64,000 bases of DNA. It comes from Membranipora membranacea (lineage: Eukaryota > Bryozoa > Gymnolaemata > Cheilostomatida > Membraniporidae). The stretch's first letter is position 1. Each line of letters starts with the position of its first letter. Below, piece by piece: positions 47,001-56,998 of the stretch. A model generated the notes under the pieces. That model was not told the DNA's origin and did not search any database. It saw nothing but the letters and a program-made list of their open reading frames with translations. Location: positions 11,408,001 through 11,472,000 of the forward strand of contig OU612075.1 in assembly GCA_914767715.1 (NCBI GenBank), read 5' to 3'. Both the position numbers and the translations under genes were made by a program.

Positions 47001-50000
47001 ATCTTAATCACCTTGTATTGTGTTTTGCATAGCGGTCACAGGATCCATCCTATCTGGTGACCATATCAGAGCAGGAACACTGGCTACAGAAGTAGGAGTG
47101 GACAAAAGCATTGAGTCACCGATACCGCTATCTTGTGATGATGTGAATGTAGTCTTTGCCAGTGGATTGTTGGGATTTGGTCTCATGGGCAAGCTTTCCA
47201 AACTGAAAGCAAAAAGATAAACATGTGAAGATTATGACACTTATGAAATTATAAATTCTGGACTGTGTGTTTTGATGTATGGAAAAAATCGGATTCTTTC
47301 CTCTCATTGGTCTGTTTCTAACCAATCTCAGAAATTTCTTTTAGGAAAACTTTTTTGGGAAATTTCAGTGGCGCGCTCTTTATTTCTTCTTAGAACTAGT
47401 TGAATTTCAAACAAGATTTTCCATATCAGTGGCCATTATATAATTATACATAATAACTGATCGCAAGCTGGTTTCCAAAGTCTTGGTTTTATCTCTTTAT
47501 CATTTGATGTGACGCATTCTAAATCAGATAACTAAAATTCACATCAGGATTATTTAGTTATCAGTGGAATATTGGTAGAGGCTTCTGCTGATAAAAGATA
47601 TTTGACATGAAATGATTAGTCAACAAATGGCAGAAGTTTGTAAGAACACCATTATTTGGTATCAACTCCTAATTTAGAATTTAGAATTCAGAATGCTAGG
47701 TACTTTGAACACCATTTCATTCAAAATTAATAAGTAAAACAACACTGGGGTAAACTGACAGAAGATTTGATAACGCTTACAATGTCCCACACTGCTAAAA
47801 ATAGTATTGCGATGAGACACAATTCTGTCCAATCATGTGCCAGCTAATAATAGAATCGCAGTGTGAATCATCTGTCAAATCATGTCTTAGCCAAAAATAG
47901 CATTGCTACCAGTAGCCAGTAGTAGTAGGACTACTCATGTTTTAGCAAATAATAAGCACATTTTCCAACTAAGAAGCAATCAGACACAAATCCAAATTGA
48001 CCTCATAAAGAAAGGGATTTTTCCAATCTTTTGCTTCTGGCGAATCATGGATTTTTTATTTATTTTATAACAAACGATACATTTAGTGTTGAACCTGGTT
48101 TCATAGCTGAGTGAAATGTAATGCTTTTGATTATACTTCAAACATAAGATTTCATTATACGCATATATTATCCCACCCTTCCTGATTATACTCCTCTGGC
48201 AAATTTGGCAATCAACAACAGCAGGTATTTGTTGCATAAAGGATTTTGTTATTGCTACACCACTGTTTGACATACCTGTTACTTCGTCTGTAAGGGTCTC
48301 CCCTGTTAAACTGACCCCTCGCCTGTTTATTTGGTATGTCATTGTGTGAGACAGCGATGGAGAGAGGCTCAAATGTCCTCGACATCAACTTTCTTCTTGG
48401 TAGAGGCTGTGGCTCCTTCAAAGTAAAATAAAATACATAAATAAATAAACTATTTAACTGTTTAAACTTGAAGCATTTTATGTAACACACCATCGAGTTT
48501 AACACTCTGAAGTAGTCAATAATGAAGGAATGAATACCACAACATTTTGTCAGATCTCTAACATGTATAATAAGGTATATAAGGTTGAAGTTTGTTTATT
48601 CGCACAACAGTTTACTGGTTCTGAGGGGAAATTTTACTGGAATGTGCGATGCTTTTTAACGCAAATTATCACTTTTAATTCAAGTTACCACCCACTTGGT
48701 CTTTCAATTAGACATATTGGTTTCCAAATCGTTCACACAAAATGTATATTAGTTTCAACAATGAGAGAGCGATTTGGAAACAAGACCCCTAACATAGATT
48801 TATGTTTTTGCCGTTTCAAATTGAAAACCCCCCTGCAATCAATGACAACGTATTTTTCTGCTTCTCTCAACGAACATAGTCAATCAATTAGCAGATATGA
48901 TTGATATATTGTTACCTGGTCAGTTTGCAGATTAGAGAGTGACTGCTTAGGTCTAGCTGCGGTGTATGACTCACATTCTTCTTTTTCTAAAATCAAGATG
49001 CAATAATTTCATTATGAAATATTCTAGAGGGAGGATTCGGTGTTATTTCCGCTTAAACTAAATACAATTATACTATATCATATATTAAATCACATTGAGA
49101 GTAATTTTTGCTATTACTGGACATGACACACATGTTACTATCAAAGCAATAATGTAGATTTTTGATTGATGAGTCTTAGTCATATATCTATCTTGACCCG
49201 TCTGTTGTTAGGGACAAACGAATAGGTCATAGATAATGACTAGCTACTTTCCTAGAGCTTCACAAGGAACTATGCTATTTAATAATCATACATAACTAGC
49301 TTTTATACAAAATAAATGGACTATATAATATTAATTATTTAAATAATTTTGATACTGACTATTAACTGTGATAATTACACTAAATAAAATTTAAATTATT
49401 AAAATAGATATTAACAATTTTAATAATTTCGATTCCGACTATAAAAAGTGCTATTAACTCAAATATAATTTTGAATGTTTAACTGACAATACATTTTTAT
49501 ATGAAATTAAATATATATTAATAATTCTAATAAATTTAATACCGACCATAAACAGTGCTGATTACACTGATAGTCGGCGATTTATCTCCTTTTTCTATTC
49601 TGCTGATTCCACCTGATACTCTTCTCTTAGTTCTAGCAGATCTATTTCGTAACTCTGTCATACGTCGCTTCTACAAACAGAAATAGCAGATATATATATG
49701 TCAATTGTATATATATACGCATACTGTCAATCATCTTTACGAATGTTTTTCATGCAGTGACACAACAAATAACTTGAAAAATAAGGAGAGGCGGAGTGAC
49801 AAAGAAAAAGATACACTAGTAATAAAAATCAAAAAGATTAAAATTTTTAATAAGATTAAAATTTTTTTAATTAAAAATAACAAGAAGTCATTTTCAATTT
49901 ATTTGCATCCTAGAGAGACTTCTTAAGAGCTCAAAAGTTGGATTTTTTGCATATATTATCCCTTTAAAACCAACCTTGCACATTAATTTTGTCAGATGAG

Positions 50001-51191
50001 TCATGAGTTTTAGTAGCCTCTGTGAGATATTTTTTGCAGGTGGGATGAGATATATCAAAGTTGCCATTGTCACACCTTCACAGAGACAGCCTAATTATCA
50101 TGCGACACATGATATGGGAATGTTATTTTCTCCCTTTTGCTCCTTTCGATGACAAAGGGGAGTATTTAATGGCTAGCCAAGCATATATGGTGTCAACTGC
50201 ATCTAAGCTCACCAATAAAAATCTTGACATTCCAGCGCAAGTTTCCCATCACATATTATATTCAGTTTTTGTATATGAGTCAGAATCCCACTTGATCTTA
50301 ATTGGGACGGAATTGGCACATTATATAGAACTGAAAACTGAACTGAAAACCGTTATCTCAGATTTTTTCATATATACACCGGCAAACTGCCAGCTGTATA
50401 TATGTTGCGTTGGGGCAGACTAGTTCAAGTTTAATCCAATAGCCTGCATTCAAGTTGCTCCATTCTACTGGTTTTGCCGAAGCCTTTGCCTGTAGCGTGA
50501 CCAGTGGATTGGGAGCGACTTCGAATGCAGGCAAGTGGACCAAACTTGGTCTGGGCAGACAATAAAAATCTTGACATACCTGAAGTGGCCTGACATATTT
50601 AGTCAGAATGTTTACTTTAATAGGTACAGTCCATTGTTATATATCGATTCGTAATACTTTGAGATAAGATTTGGGTACGTACCTATAATTTCATTATGTC
50701 ATAGGAGTTACAAGAAGACAGAATGATAGCCTAGTCGTCTACTCTTGAAGTTTTCATCAAAATGAATACATGGGTCCTCCTTAAAACAAATTTGATCCAA
50801 TTGGGCCGCAATTTAGTCATTCCACTTTTACTGGCGAGCGGCTCGAACCAGTCAAATTGGATCACGCAGGATCTAGGTCCTCCTTGTCTGACCCCCCTCC
50901 CCCAGACTCTTGTCCCCGAACGGGCCCTCCCTGCAAGCTCTGCCGGAACATGAACCACAAAATGACATGAAATTTTTTTGATCTACTTACTTTCAAAATC
51001 AGTAGAACCATCATAACCAATACAAACACTGCAGAAACAGACACAGCAGCTCCATAAATAACATTTGGAGAAGCGCTTCTCTGTGTAGTAACAGCTACTG
51101 AAGGGTATGTAGCTTCTGGTCCTAATGGTGCTGAGGTATTCCAGACTCCTTTGCTAGACATGCTAGCAGAAATTTCTATGGACGAATCCAT
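41094..51191 (-). CDS. Single-pass membrane protein with cytoplasmic ZU5 domain (13 exons, 776 aa)
   Basis: Exons, 5' to 3': 51191-50991, 49670-49547, 48986-48916, 48415-48276, 47202-47012, 46708-46562, 46243-46113, 45777-45520, 45160-45020, 44632-44510, 42477-42268, 42020-41839, 41505-41094; phases are consistent. Residues 1-45 form a short Ser/Thr-rich outer segment, 46-66 are a transmembrane helix (YGAAVSVSAVFVLVMMVLLI), then basic KRRMTELRNRSARTKRR marks the cytoplasmic side. Residues about 258-345 are a ZU5 domain: LLIPPGALS, LSPVFECGPDGLQFQVPVEL, TIPHAA. Residues about 425-580 may be a diverged UPA-like partner. The last 190 residues are low-complexity, polar and Ser-rich. ZU5 is shared by UNC5 netrin receptors, ankyrins, PIDD and ZO-1. 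This protein lacks UNC5 Ig/TSP ectodomains and shows no death domain. An upstream non-coding exon is likely (acceptor just before the start). The second donor (GTCGGT) was chosen to keep phase. Confidence 0.88.
41622..41663. repeat. Short near-palindrome, GGGAGGATGGG family
   Basis: GAAGGGTGGGAGTA faces TATCCTACCCTCCCTGAGG in intron 12 of the ZU5 gene. Related to copies at 9798-9828 and 60733-60762. Confidence 0.55.
42685..43061. mobile_element. TTAA-flanked MITE 1 (377 bp) in the ZU5 gene
   Basis: Perfect 17-base terminal inverted repeats AGGGCAACCAAGGTTTC (42685-42701) and GAAACCTTGGTTGCCCT (43045-43061), flanked by TTAA on both sides (42681-42684 and 43062-43065). Non-coding. It lies in intron 10 and shares its right TTAA with the next element. 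Confidence 0.85.
43066..44170. mobile_element. TTAA-flanked element 2 (1105 bp) in the ZU5 gene
   Basis: Terminal inverted repeats CGTGATATATCGC (43066-43078) and GCGATATATCACG (44158-44170), perfect over 13 bases and similar further in, flanked by TTAA (43062-43065 and 44171-44174). The interior has no long frame, so it is non-autonomous. TTAA use suggests a piggyBac-type transposase in trans. Confidence 0.82.
44290..44452. repeat. (CCACA)n minisatellite with interspersed variants
   Basis: About 30 five-base units: a pure CCACA block, then CCGCA and CCTCA variants, then higher-order CCACA-CCACA-CCTCA groups. It is in intron 10 of the ZU5 gene, next to element 2. The minus-strand frame VWCGEVRCG is a repeat artefact. 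Confidence 0.95.
45380..45476. repeat. ~10-bp tandem repeat (AATGCAATAC)n
   Basis: About eight imperfect copies of a ten-base unit in intron 8 of the ZU5 gene. It generates the spurious Cys-Ile-Val-rich minus-strand tail beyond the exon. Confidence 0.85.
50416..50554. repeat. Hairpin element (~139 bp) in intron 1 of the ZU5 gene
   Basis: CAGACTAGTTCAAGTTTAAT at the left end pairs with the reverse complement of ACCAAACTTGGTCTG at the right. Inside, GCCTGCATTCAAGTTGCTCC (50442-50461) pairs with GGAGCGACTTCGAATGCAGGC with few mismatches (50512-50532). Looks like a small non-autonomous foldback element. Confidence 0.7.
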
Positions 51192-53418
51192 CTTGGATAT
51201 CCAGTTTAACACTATAAAACAGAAAAGCCATGAGAATAGATCAGAGAATATTATATTAAAAATGACAGAATAAATGAAAGTCAAAACAAAATAGTGATGT
51301 TTAATAATGAAAATTTTATAATTCATTTGTTAATTAACCTGCATTGTGAGCGAGTGACCACACCCAAGAAAATGGCTGACTTCTTACAAGCTTGACTTAT
51401 TATTCATAAACATTTATTGTTTTGAGAAAGAGATGCAAGGTAAATTTATTGATTTTTCTACTCCAGGGAAGGCTGCACAGCGAAGATAGAGACGCTAATT
51501 ATGCCAATGACTCACTAGCACCTATAGATTTAGTGCAGCAGCTGCATAGTTTAGGGCGTCTACTTATGCCCCCTCCCCTCTTGTCAGATTGATCTAGGAG
51601 CCCTACTATCTCACTCGCTCTAGTCACTTGACTACATATGTGTTAGTCTGGACCGATGTTGCTTGGGATGTGTCAGGCGAGGCAGGGTAATTGTCTCTGA
51701 CTCATAAGTTTCAGGTGAAGCGTGATTACTAACTGCCAAAGTGTTTATATATGACCCTAGTTACCATAGCTGTAAATTCTACAGGCTACCTGGTTATTAA
51801 ATTTGGAAATATACCAAGTAGATAGTCGGTACTGCTCTTTGTTTGCGAATGGCTATTTTCTCCTAGCAGTGTGAGGCTCATTGAGTGGACAGCACTTAGC
51901 TAGTTTGAGACCTCCAAACTCTTGCCTCCTCTTTCTTCATCAAAGTTCATTAGCTAATTATAAAAAAATTAATTGATCAGATGCACAATATGTACCGATC
52001 CCATGCAAGTTTACCGGGAAGCAAGTATCAAACTGTTCTAAGTGGTTTCATTCATTTTCTAATAGGCCAACAACTCGTGATGTAATTTTAGTGGATGATA
52101 GAACACTGGAATGCTTAATCATTTATATGGGACAATTTGATGAGGATTAGAGATTTAAAATTGACGAAATGATGAAATGATGAAAACTGTAAGAAAAATG
52201 TGTAATTCTTCCTCTTGGAACACGGTGGAGACATGGAAGGTGAATTTCCTTCGCGGCTAAAATTGCCTGAGTTGACAAAAAAATTCAGAAAGGATGAGTC
52301 ACATTTCTACCAAACTGACGTGTTTCTCTTATGGAGACTGAGGTATATCTTGGCATAAGGATGCAATTAATCTCTTGTGGCTCAAAATCACATATTTTGT
52401 GTCTCGAAATTTGATTTACGTAAGTTTTAATTGTGTGGTGCAACAAGTTGGGAAGGGAAATCGTTGACTCCATGCGTAAAGATTTAAATATTCTTATCAA
52501 TTTCAATAACACTTGCAATTTCTATCTTGTTATGACCACAAAAGCAAAAAAAAACTCTTGCGCGTTGCATTCTTGTAATGCAGTATTTGTATAGCCTTAG
52601 TTAAACAGAATCAGTTTGTGAAAAATAATGAGCTGAGGTATAGTTTTGACAAGAAGAAACTGCCTAACAGAGAGCTTTAGGTGTGGCGCATATACCGAGA
52701 AATATTTACTCTCATTATTTTCAGCCTGAACAATTATCACAGAGGACAAGCCAATGATCCGTAATATGTCCATTGAATGGTGTCAGGTTAAAGTTAATAA
52801 TAGATCTATTGTGATAAGCCAGATTGCTATGTATACATAATATTAATTCCTCAGGGTAAACATGAGTCATGCTTGCTACCTAGGCTTCTACATTATTTCC
52901 GCCAAGCGGCAAAAAGCAAGATTATTGTCAAAGATTATAAGCTATGAGTCGTAAGGTAAAGCCCTGTTTGTGGGACGTATTTCTTAACATTGAGCTATTT
53001 CATCCGATCATGATGGCCCTTTCTTTGAACATACCCATGACTCGCAAATCCAAAATGACTATCGCTGTAACTTGCAAGGAGCAAAAAGATCAGCATAATC
53101 TTTCTTGTACTTGCCTAGAGTATCTCTCCCTGTAAAATGTTTCCGAACGGGTACGGGAGAGTAGTTTTACGATGGGAGGAGGGGGTGGGGTGCTAGTCAA
53201 ACAAAAACGATTGGAGCCATTGTGCCTACAACTTAAGTTTGGTCAGCTAGCCCATAAGAAGGGAACTTTTTCACAAAAATTAACACAGGCTCACATCGCT
53301 ACATTTTAGCATATCTAGCTTTACCGGTTTTGAACAGTATAACTATCTTATCAATGATAAGGTTGGTTGTGACTCATGACAATCGGTACTTCAGCAAACC
53401 CTTGTCAGTTCAAATATA
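51192..53418. other. Non-coding 5' region of the ZU5 gene
   Basis: No recognisable gene. The frame extending upstream of the ZU5 start passes through the acceptor TTTTCTGTTTTATAG just before 51204, so it is intron. A donor-like sequence (AAG then GTGAGTT on the minus strand, near 54139) might mark an upstream non-coding exon of the ZU5 gene, making this interval its first intron. Confidence 0.4.
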
Positions 53419-53770
53419 ATGCTTGGTTCGCATTGTCCCAGATTACACTAGGATGCCATCCCAGATGCTTATCCCAGTCACATTATGACATTCATCCCAG
53501 ATAGCCATCCCAGTCAATGTGAACCAGAAAATGACACAATCCCAGACTGTCTGGGTCCTTCTGGGATAGCATCGGGAAAGTTCGTAAGCGTCAACTTTCC
53601 CGATGCTATCCCAGACGGACCCAGACCGTCTTGGATTGTGTCATTTTCTTGTTCACATTGACTGGGATGGCTATCTGGGATGGCTATCTGGGATGAATGT
53701 TATAATGTGACTGGGATAAGCATCTGGGATGGCATCCTAGTGTCATCTGGGACAATGTGAACCGAGCATA
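53419..53770. mobile_element. Foldback element built from TGGGAT units (~352 bp)
   Basis: The whole interval is a long inverted repeat. The left end TGCTTGGTTCGCATTGTCCC pairs with the right end GGGACAATGTGAACCGAGCA, and pairing continues to a loop near 53580 (GAAAGTTCGTAAGCGTCAACTTTC). One internal unit, TGGGATGGCTATC, is doubled only on the right arm. TA-rich flanks are compatible with a TA or short AT target, but no clear duplication is seen. Confidence 0.85.
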
Positions 53771-56700
53771 AGAAAAGCACCTTAGATGTAAATGTTGTAA
53801 TTACCGCTAGGCTGGTATGTTTTTGTATATTATGAAAGGCCTTTAACTCTCCCTAGTTTTGTGGTAGCAGCATTTCATTATCAAACCAGCATTAACTTCT
53901 CAAGTCCGGGGAAAAGCCCGTTATTCAATCATCACCCCGACCCAGCTTGCTATCATATCGTTCCTACTGCGTTGAGAGTTTGCCTTCGTTCGCCATAACA
54001 GCAGAAAGCATCATATTTAACACCTGATTAAGGAGCATCTCAGAACGTCAACAACAGATAGCGGCAGAGCTATCACCGGTAAAATTAATTCTAACCATTT
54101 GCCGTACGGCGCGATACGTGTCCCCTCAGCTAACTCACCTTGTGATCAAAGTAGCAGAGGTTTCCTATGACTTGCGATAGTAGAGTTAATTTGGTTTCCA
54201 GTTACGCTCTAGTCTATATATGCCCTCACCCTTCACCATCTCTTAGTCTCTTTCAGCATCGCCTGAAGCGCAACCTATCTGGTCAAATAAAATTCCATTA
54301 CTGATCATTGATAATGCGCAACCGTGAAAGCTATTGTCTACGGCAATTATCTTAATAACCAGTTTTCACACACAATGCAATGAGTATTGAACTGATAGCC
54401 CGCCTCATTAAACAGTCTACTGTATTTGAGAGGGGACTAGGGCTATGACAGGTACACTTGCCCAGGCTTCAACAAGGAAGAGTGAAAAATGATAAATCAT
54501 TATTCAGGTGATCAATCATAATTTGATTCCTGAGGGAAGATAACCTGTTCCGAGCATTGGATTGGCTAAAAAAAATCTTTTGTGTAAGTGGATATTTGGG
54601 TATTTGATCCTGGAGTAAGTACTTACATAAATAAAACACCTCGATATCTTGCCCTAAATATTGGGGCAGAAGGGAAAGCATTGCATTCCTTACCTATCTA
54701 CAAATGATGATCATAATGATTGATATCAATTGATGAACTGATTTATAATACTAGACTCAGTGTCAACCAAGGAGTTGGATGTCCAACCCCTTAGTGCAAG
54801 TTATGTAGATTGACAGAAAATATTCAAAGTGTTTGAGAAGATGGTAGCACAGGGCAGAGCAGATTATTTGAAAGTCCTTAGTTTAAAAGTTGTGGGACAA
54901 TTGATGGCAGTAGCATTATTTTCATTACCAGCCACATTCCCAGCAACACAATGGAAATGTGGTTGATAATGAAAAGCTATTGCCATCAACTTAGCGCTTC
55001 CGAGGAGTATTTAATAAATTGAGTGTTTAGGGAAATTGTCTTACGCTGAATAAAAGGAGCACAACTCTTATGTTAATTCATTAAAATTACCATGACACCA
55101 GGGAGGGTGGCACGTACATCTTATATTCAGCCAGGATTTCAAAACTGTTCAAATAGTGTATTTCTTAGTCTCTTACAAACCCAAGGCATTGAAAACTCTA
55201 CATACCAAAAGAATTGGAGTGTGTTTGAATGCCTGTGGATAGATAATGTATATACAGTATCTAAACTTACAGTATTCGTAAAAACACCATCAAACACCTA
55301 CCGAAATTTGTGCCTCATTAGCCTCCAGCATAGATAGGAGAAAAGCCCAGATATCTGTCACAAGTGTGGTTGAGCTTGCATCAGGTTGTTTCTGAATCCA
55401 TTTTCTAGTGCAGTCGAGTGTTGATTTAGTTCAATGATTCTCTCAAAGATAAGTGCTTGGTGCGAGAGAAGAGTCTGAACTCTCGAAGATGAGCCCCTGT
55501 TCTCCCTTAAACTGACCCCGACTGACCAACCTCATGCACAAAAGATGACTCAGAATAAATAATGTACAAAAGCAACATAATAACTCAAAGACATCCCAAT
55601 TACCAGGCACTCCGAGAATCGACAGGACAACTCGGGCTAATCCCATTTCACAGTAATAATGTTATCTATTCATTAGATGTCTGTCTGGGAGGGCCTGGAT
55701 TTGGAGATGGGAAGTATGATATATCTGGAGGCTGCTAGGGCTGGAACAATCAACTGAGCATACTATCTCAATGAAACTAGAAACACAACTCCTACGGCGC
55801 CCATCGACTGACAGTGAATAGTAATGGTGTTGGCCGATTCGCTATCCCGCCATCCCACCATCCCCCAAAAAAGATTGGTACACAGCACTGATTAGGAAGA
55901 CTGCTATCCACCACACAGATTCATGAGCCTGCATCCAATTTCCAGCTCAATCTATTCCACACTGCTTGTGCCTGGCCTGGGACACCGCAGTGTCAAACAA
56001 AAAGTTAATCCTTTTGATATCCTAAATATCATAAAAATCAATATTATTACTTAGCCTGTGTTGTAAGAATTAGAATTATTATTGATTGTTCGGCTTAGCT
56101 CTATCATGCTAGGTGCAATTTCACATTATCACTATTATTGTTATTCTTTAGAAAATAACCTGAGGGCGTAATTACTATACGCACCAAACTTTTCTCAAAA
56201 ATTGAAACCAATTTAGCATTTGCGATGATGAGCAGAGGCTCAATGCAGGAAGGTGATATGTGGTCTAAAGAGGACTCTAGCCGTAGGGGAACTATCTTGT
56301 TAGGACTTAAATTAAGGAATACAGAGAAGCTACCTGTTTGCGTCAAAATGTACACAGGCTACATTTGCCTGACTATATAAAGTATATCAAGTCGCTGCCA
56401 ATGTTATATCATTGCTGTCGCTGACATTAGAATAGCTTGCGATCTCAAAGTGAGTTCAATACCTTAATGCCAATCCACTTATCTTTTATCGAACAATAAA
56501 TAGCATTTAACTATGCATAATCATAAATCAGAGGCCTTATGTTGATAAATGCTGAAAATAATATAAAAAGAGAGCAAACAGTAGTTCAGTTTGTTGTGTA
56601 AGCTCAAATAAAACTGAGCTCAGCAACAGAAAGGAGAGAAAGTACACAACAATTCTAAGATAAGGCAGCGATCAGTGGATCATGTCAAACTTATCGTGAC

Positions 56701-56821
56701 GACAGCATAAGTCAGCGAGTGACAGCGTACCAGGCGCCAGTAAAAGTAGCAACATAACACTAAGTTGTTTATATAGGGGGGAAAAGCAATACACATCTAA
56801 CTTCGTAAGTCACATGGAACT
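53771..56821. other. Intergenic region without a recognisable gene
   Basis: Between the ZU5 and helical-protein genes, which are divergently transcribed. Short frames here have no domain or splice support. The hairpin at 54901-54990 is listed separately; otherwise I see nothing. Confidence 0.45.
54901..54990. repeat. 90-bp hairpin
   Basis: TTGATGGCAGTAGCATTATT (54901-54920) pairs with the right end TAATGAAAAGCTATTGCCATCAA in inverse, and the inner arms CCACATTCC and GGAAATGTGG face each other over a 12-base loop. A few mismatches. Probably a small foldback element. Confidence 0.7.
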
Positions 56822-56965
56822 TACAACATTAAAAAGCGCAGTTGGTTTACAGTGAAACAGAACTGCGGCAAAAGACTGCAAACTGCAATCATCGGAAGTG
56901 ACAACATTATAAACTTGAGTTGGTTTATAGTAAAAGCAGAACTGTGGCAAAAGACGCTGCAAACC
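56822..56965 (+). repeat. Tandem duplication in the leader of the helical-protein gene
   Basis: Two direct copies about 78 bases apart, each containing ACAACATTA, AGTTGGTTTA, CAGAACTG and GGCAAAAGAC. They lie immediately upstream of the chosen start codon at 56999. The open frame extends through them, so a longer amino terminus starting at 56852 or earlier cannot be excluded. Confidence 0.75.
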
Positions 56966-56998
56966 TATTTATATTTGTATCTAAATACATCTGTCACA

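Noticed and set aside
51204-51326. Longer amino terminus for the ZU5 protein (hydrophobic stretch like a signal peptide)
   Set aside because: A strong acceptor site lies between this stretch and the start codon, so it is more likely intron sequence, though a hydrophobic run there is tempting.
52944-53135. Small frame with a Cys-containing peptide
   Set aside because: No recognisable domain or context; likely chance.
55092-55337. Open frame in the ZU5/helical-gene interval
   Set aside because: No domain, no splice support and ordinary length for AT-rich non-coding DNA.
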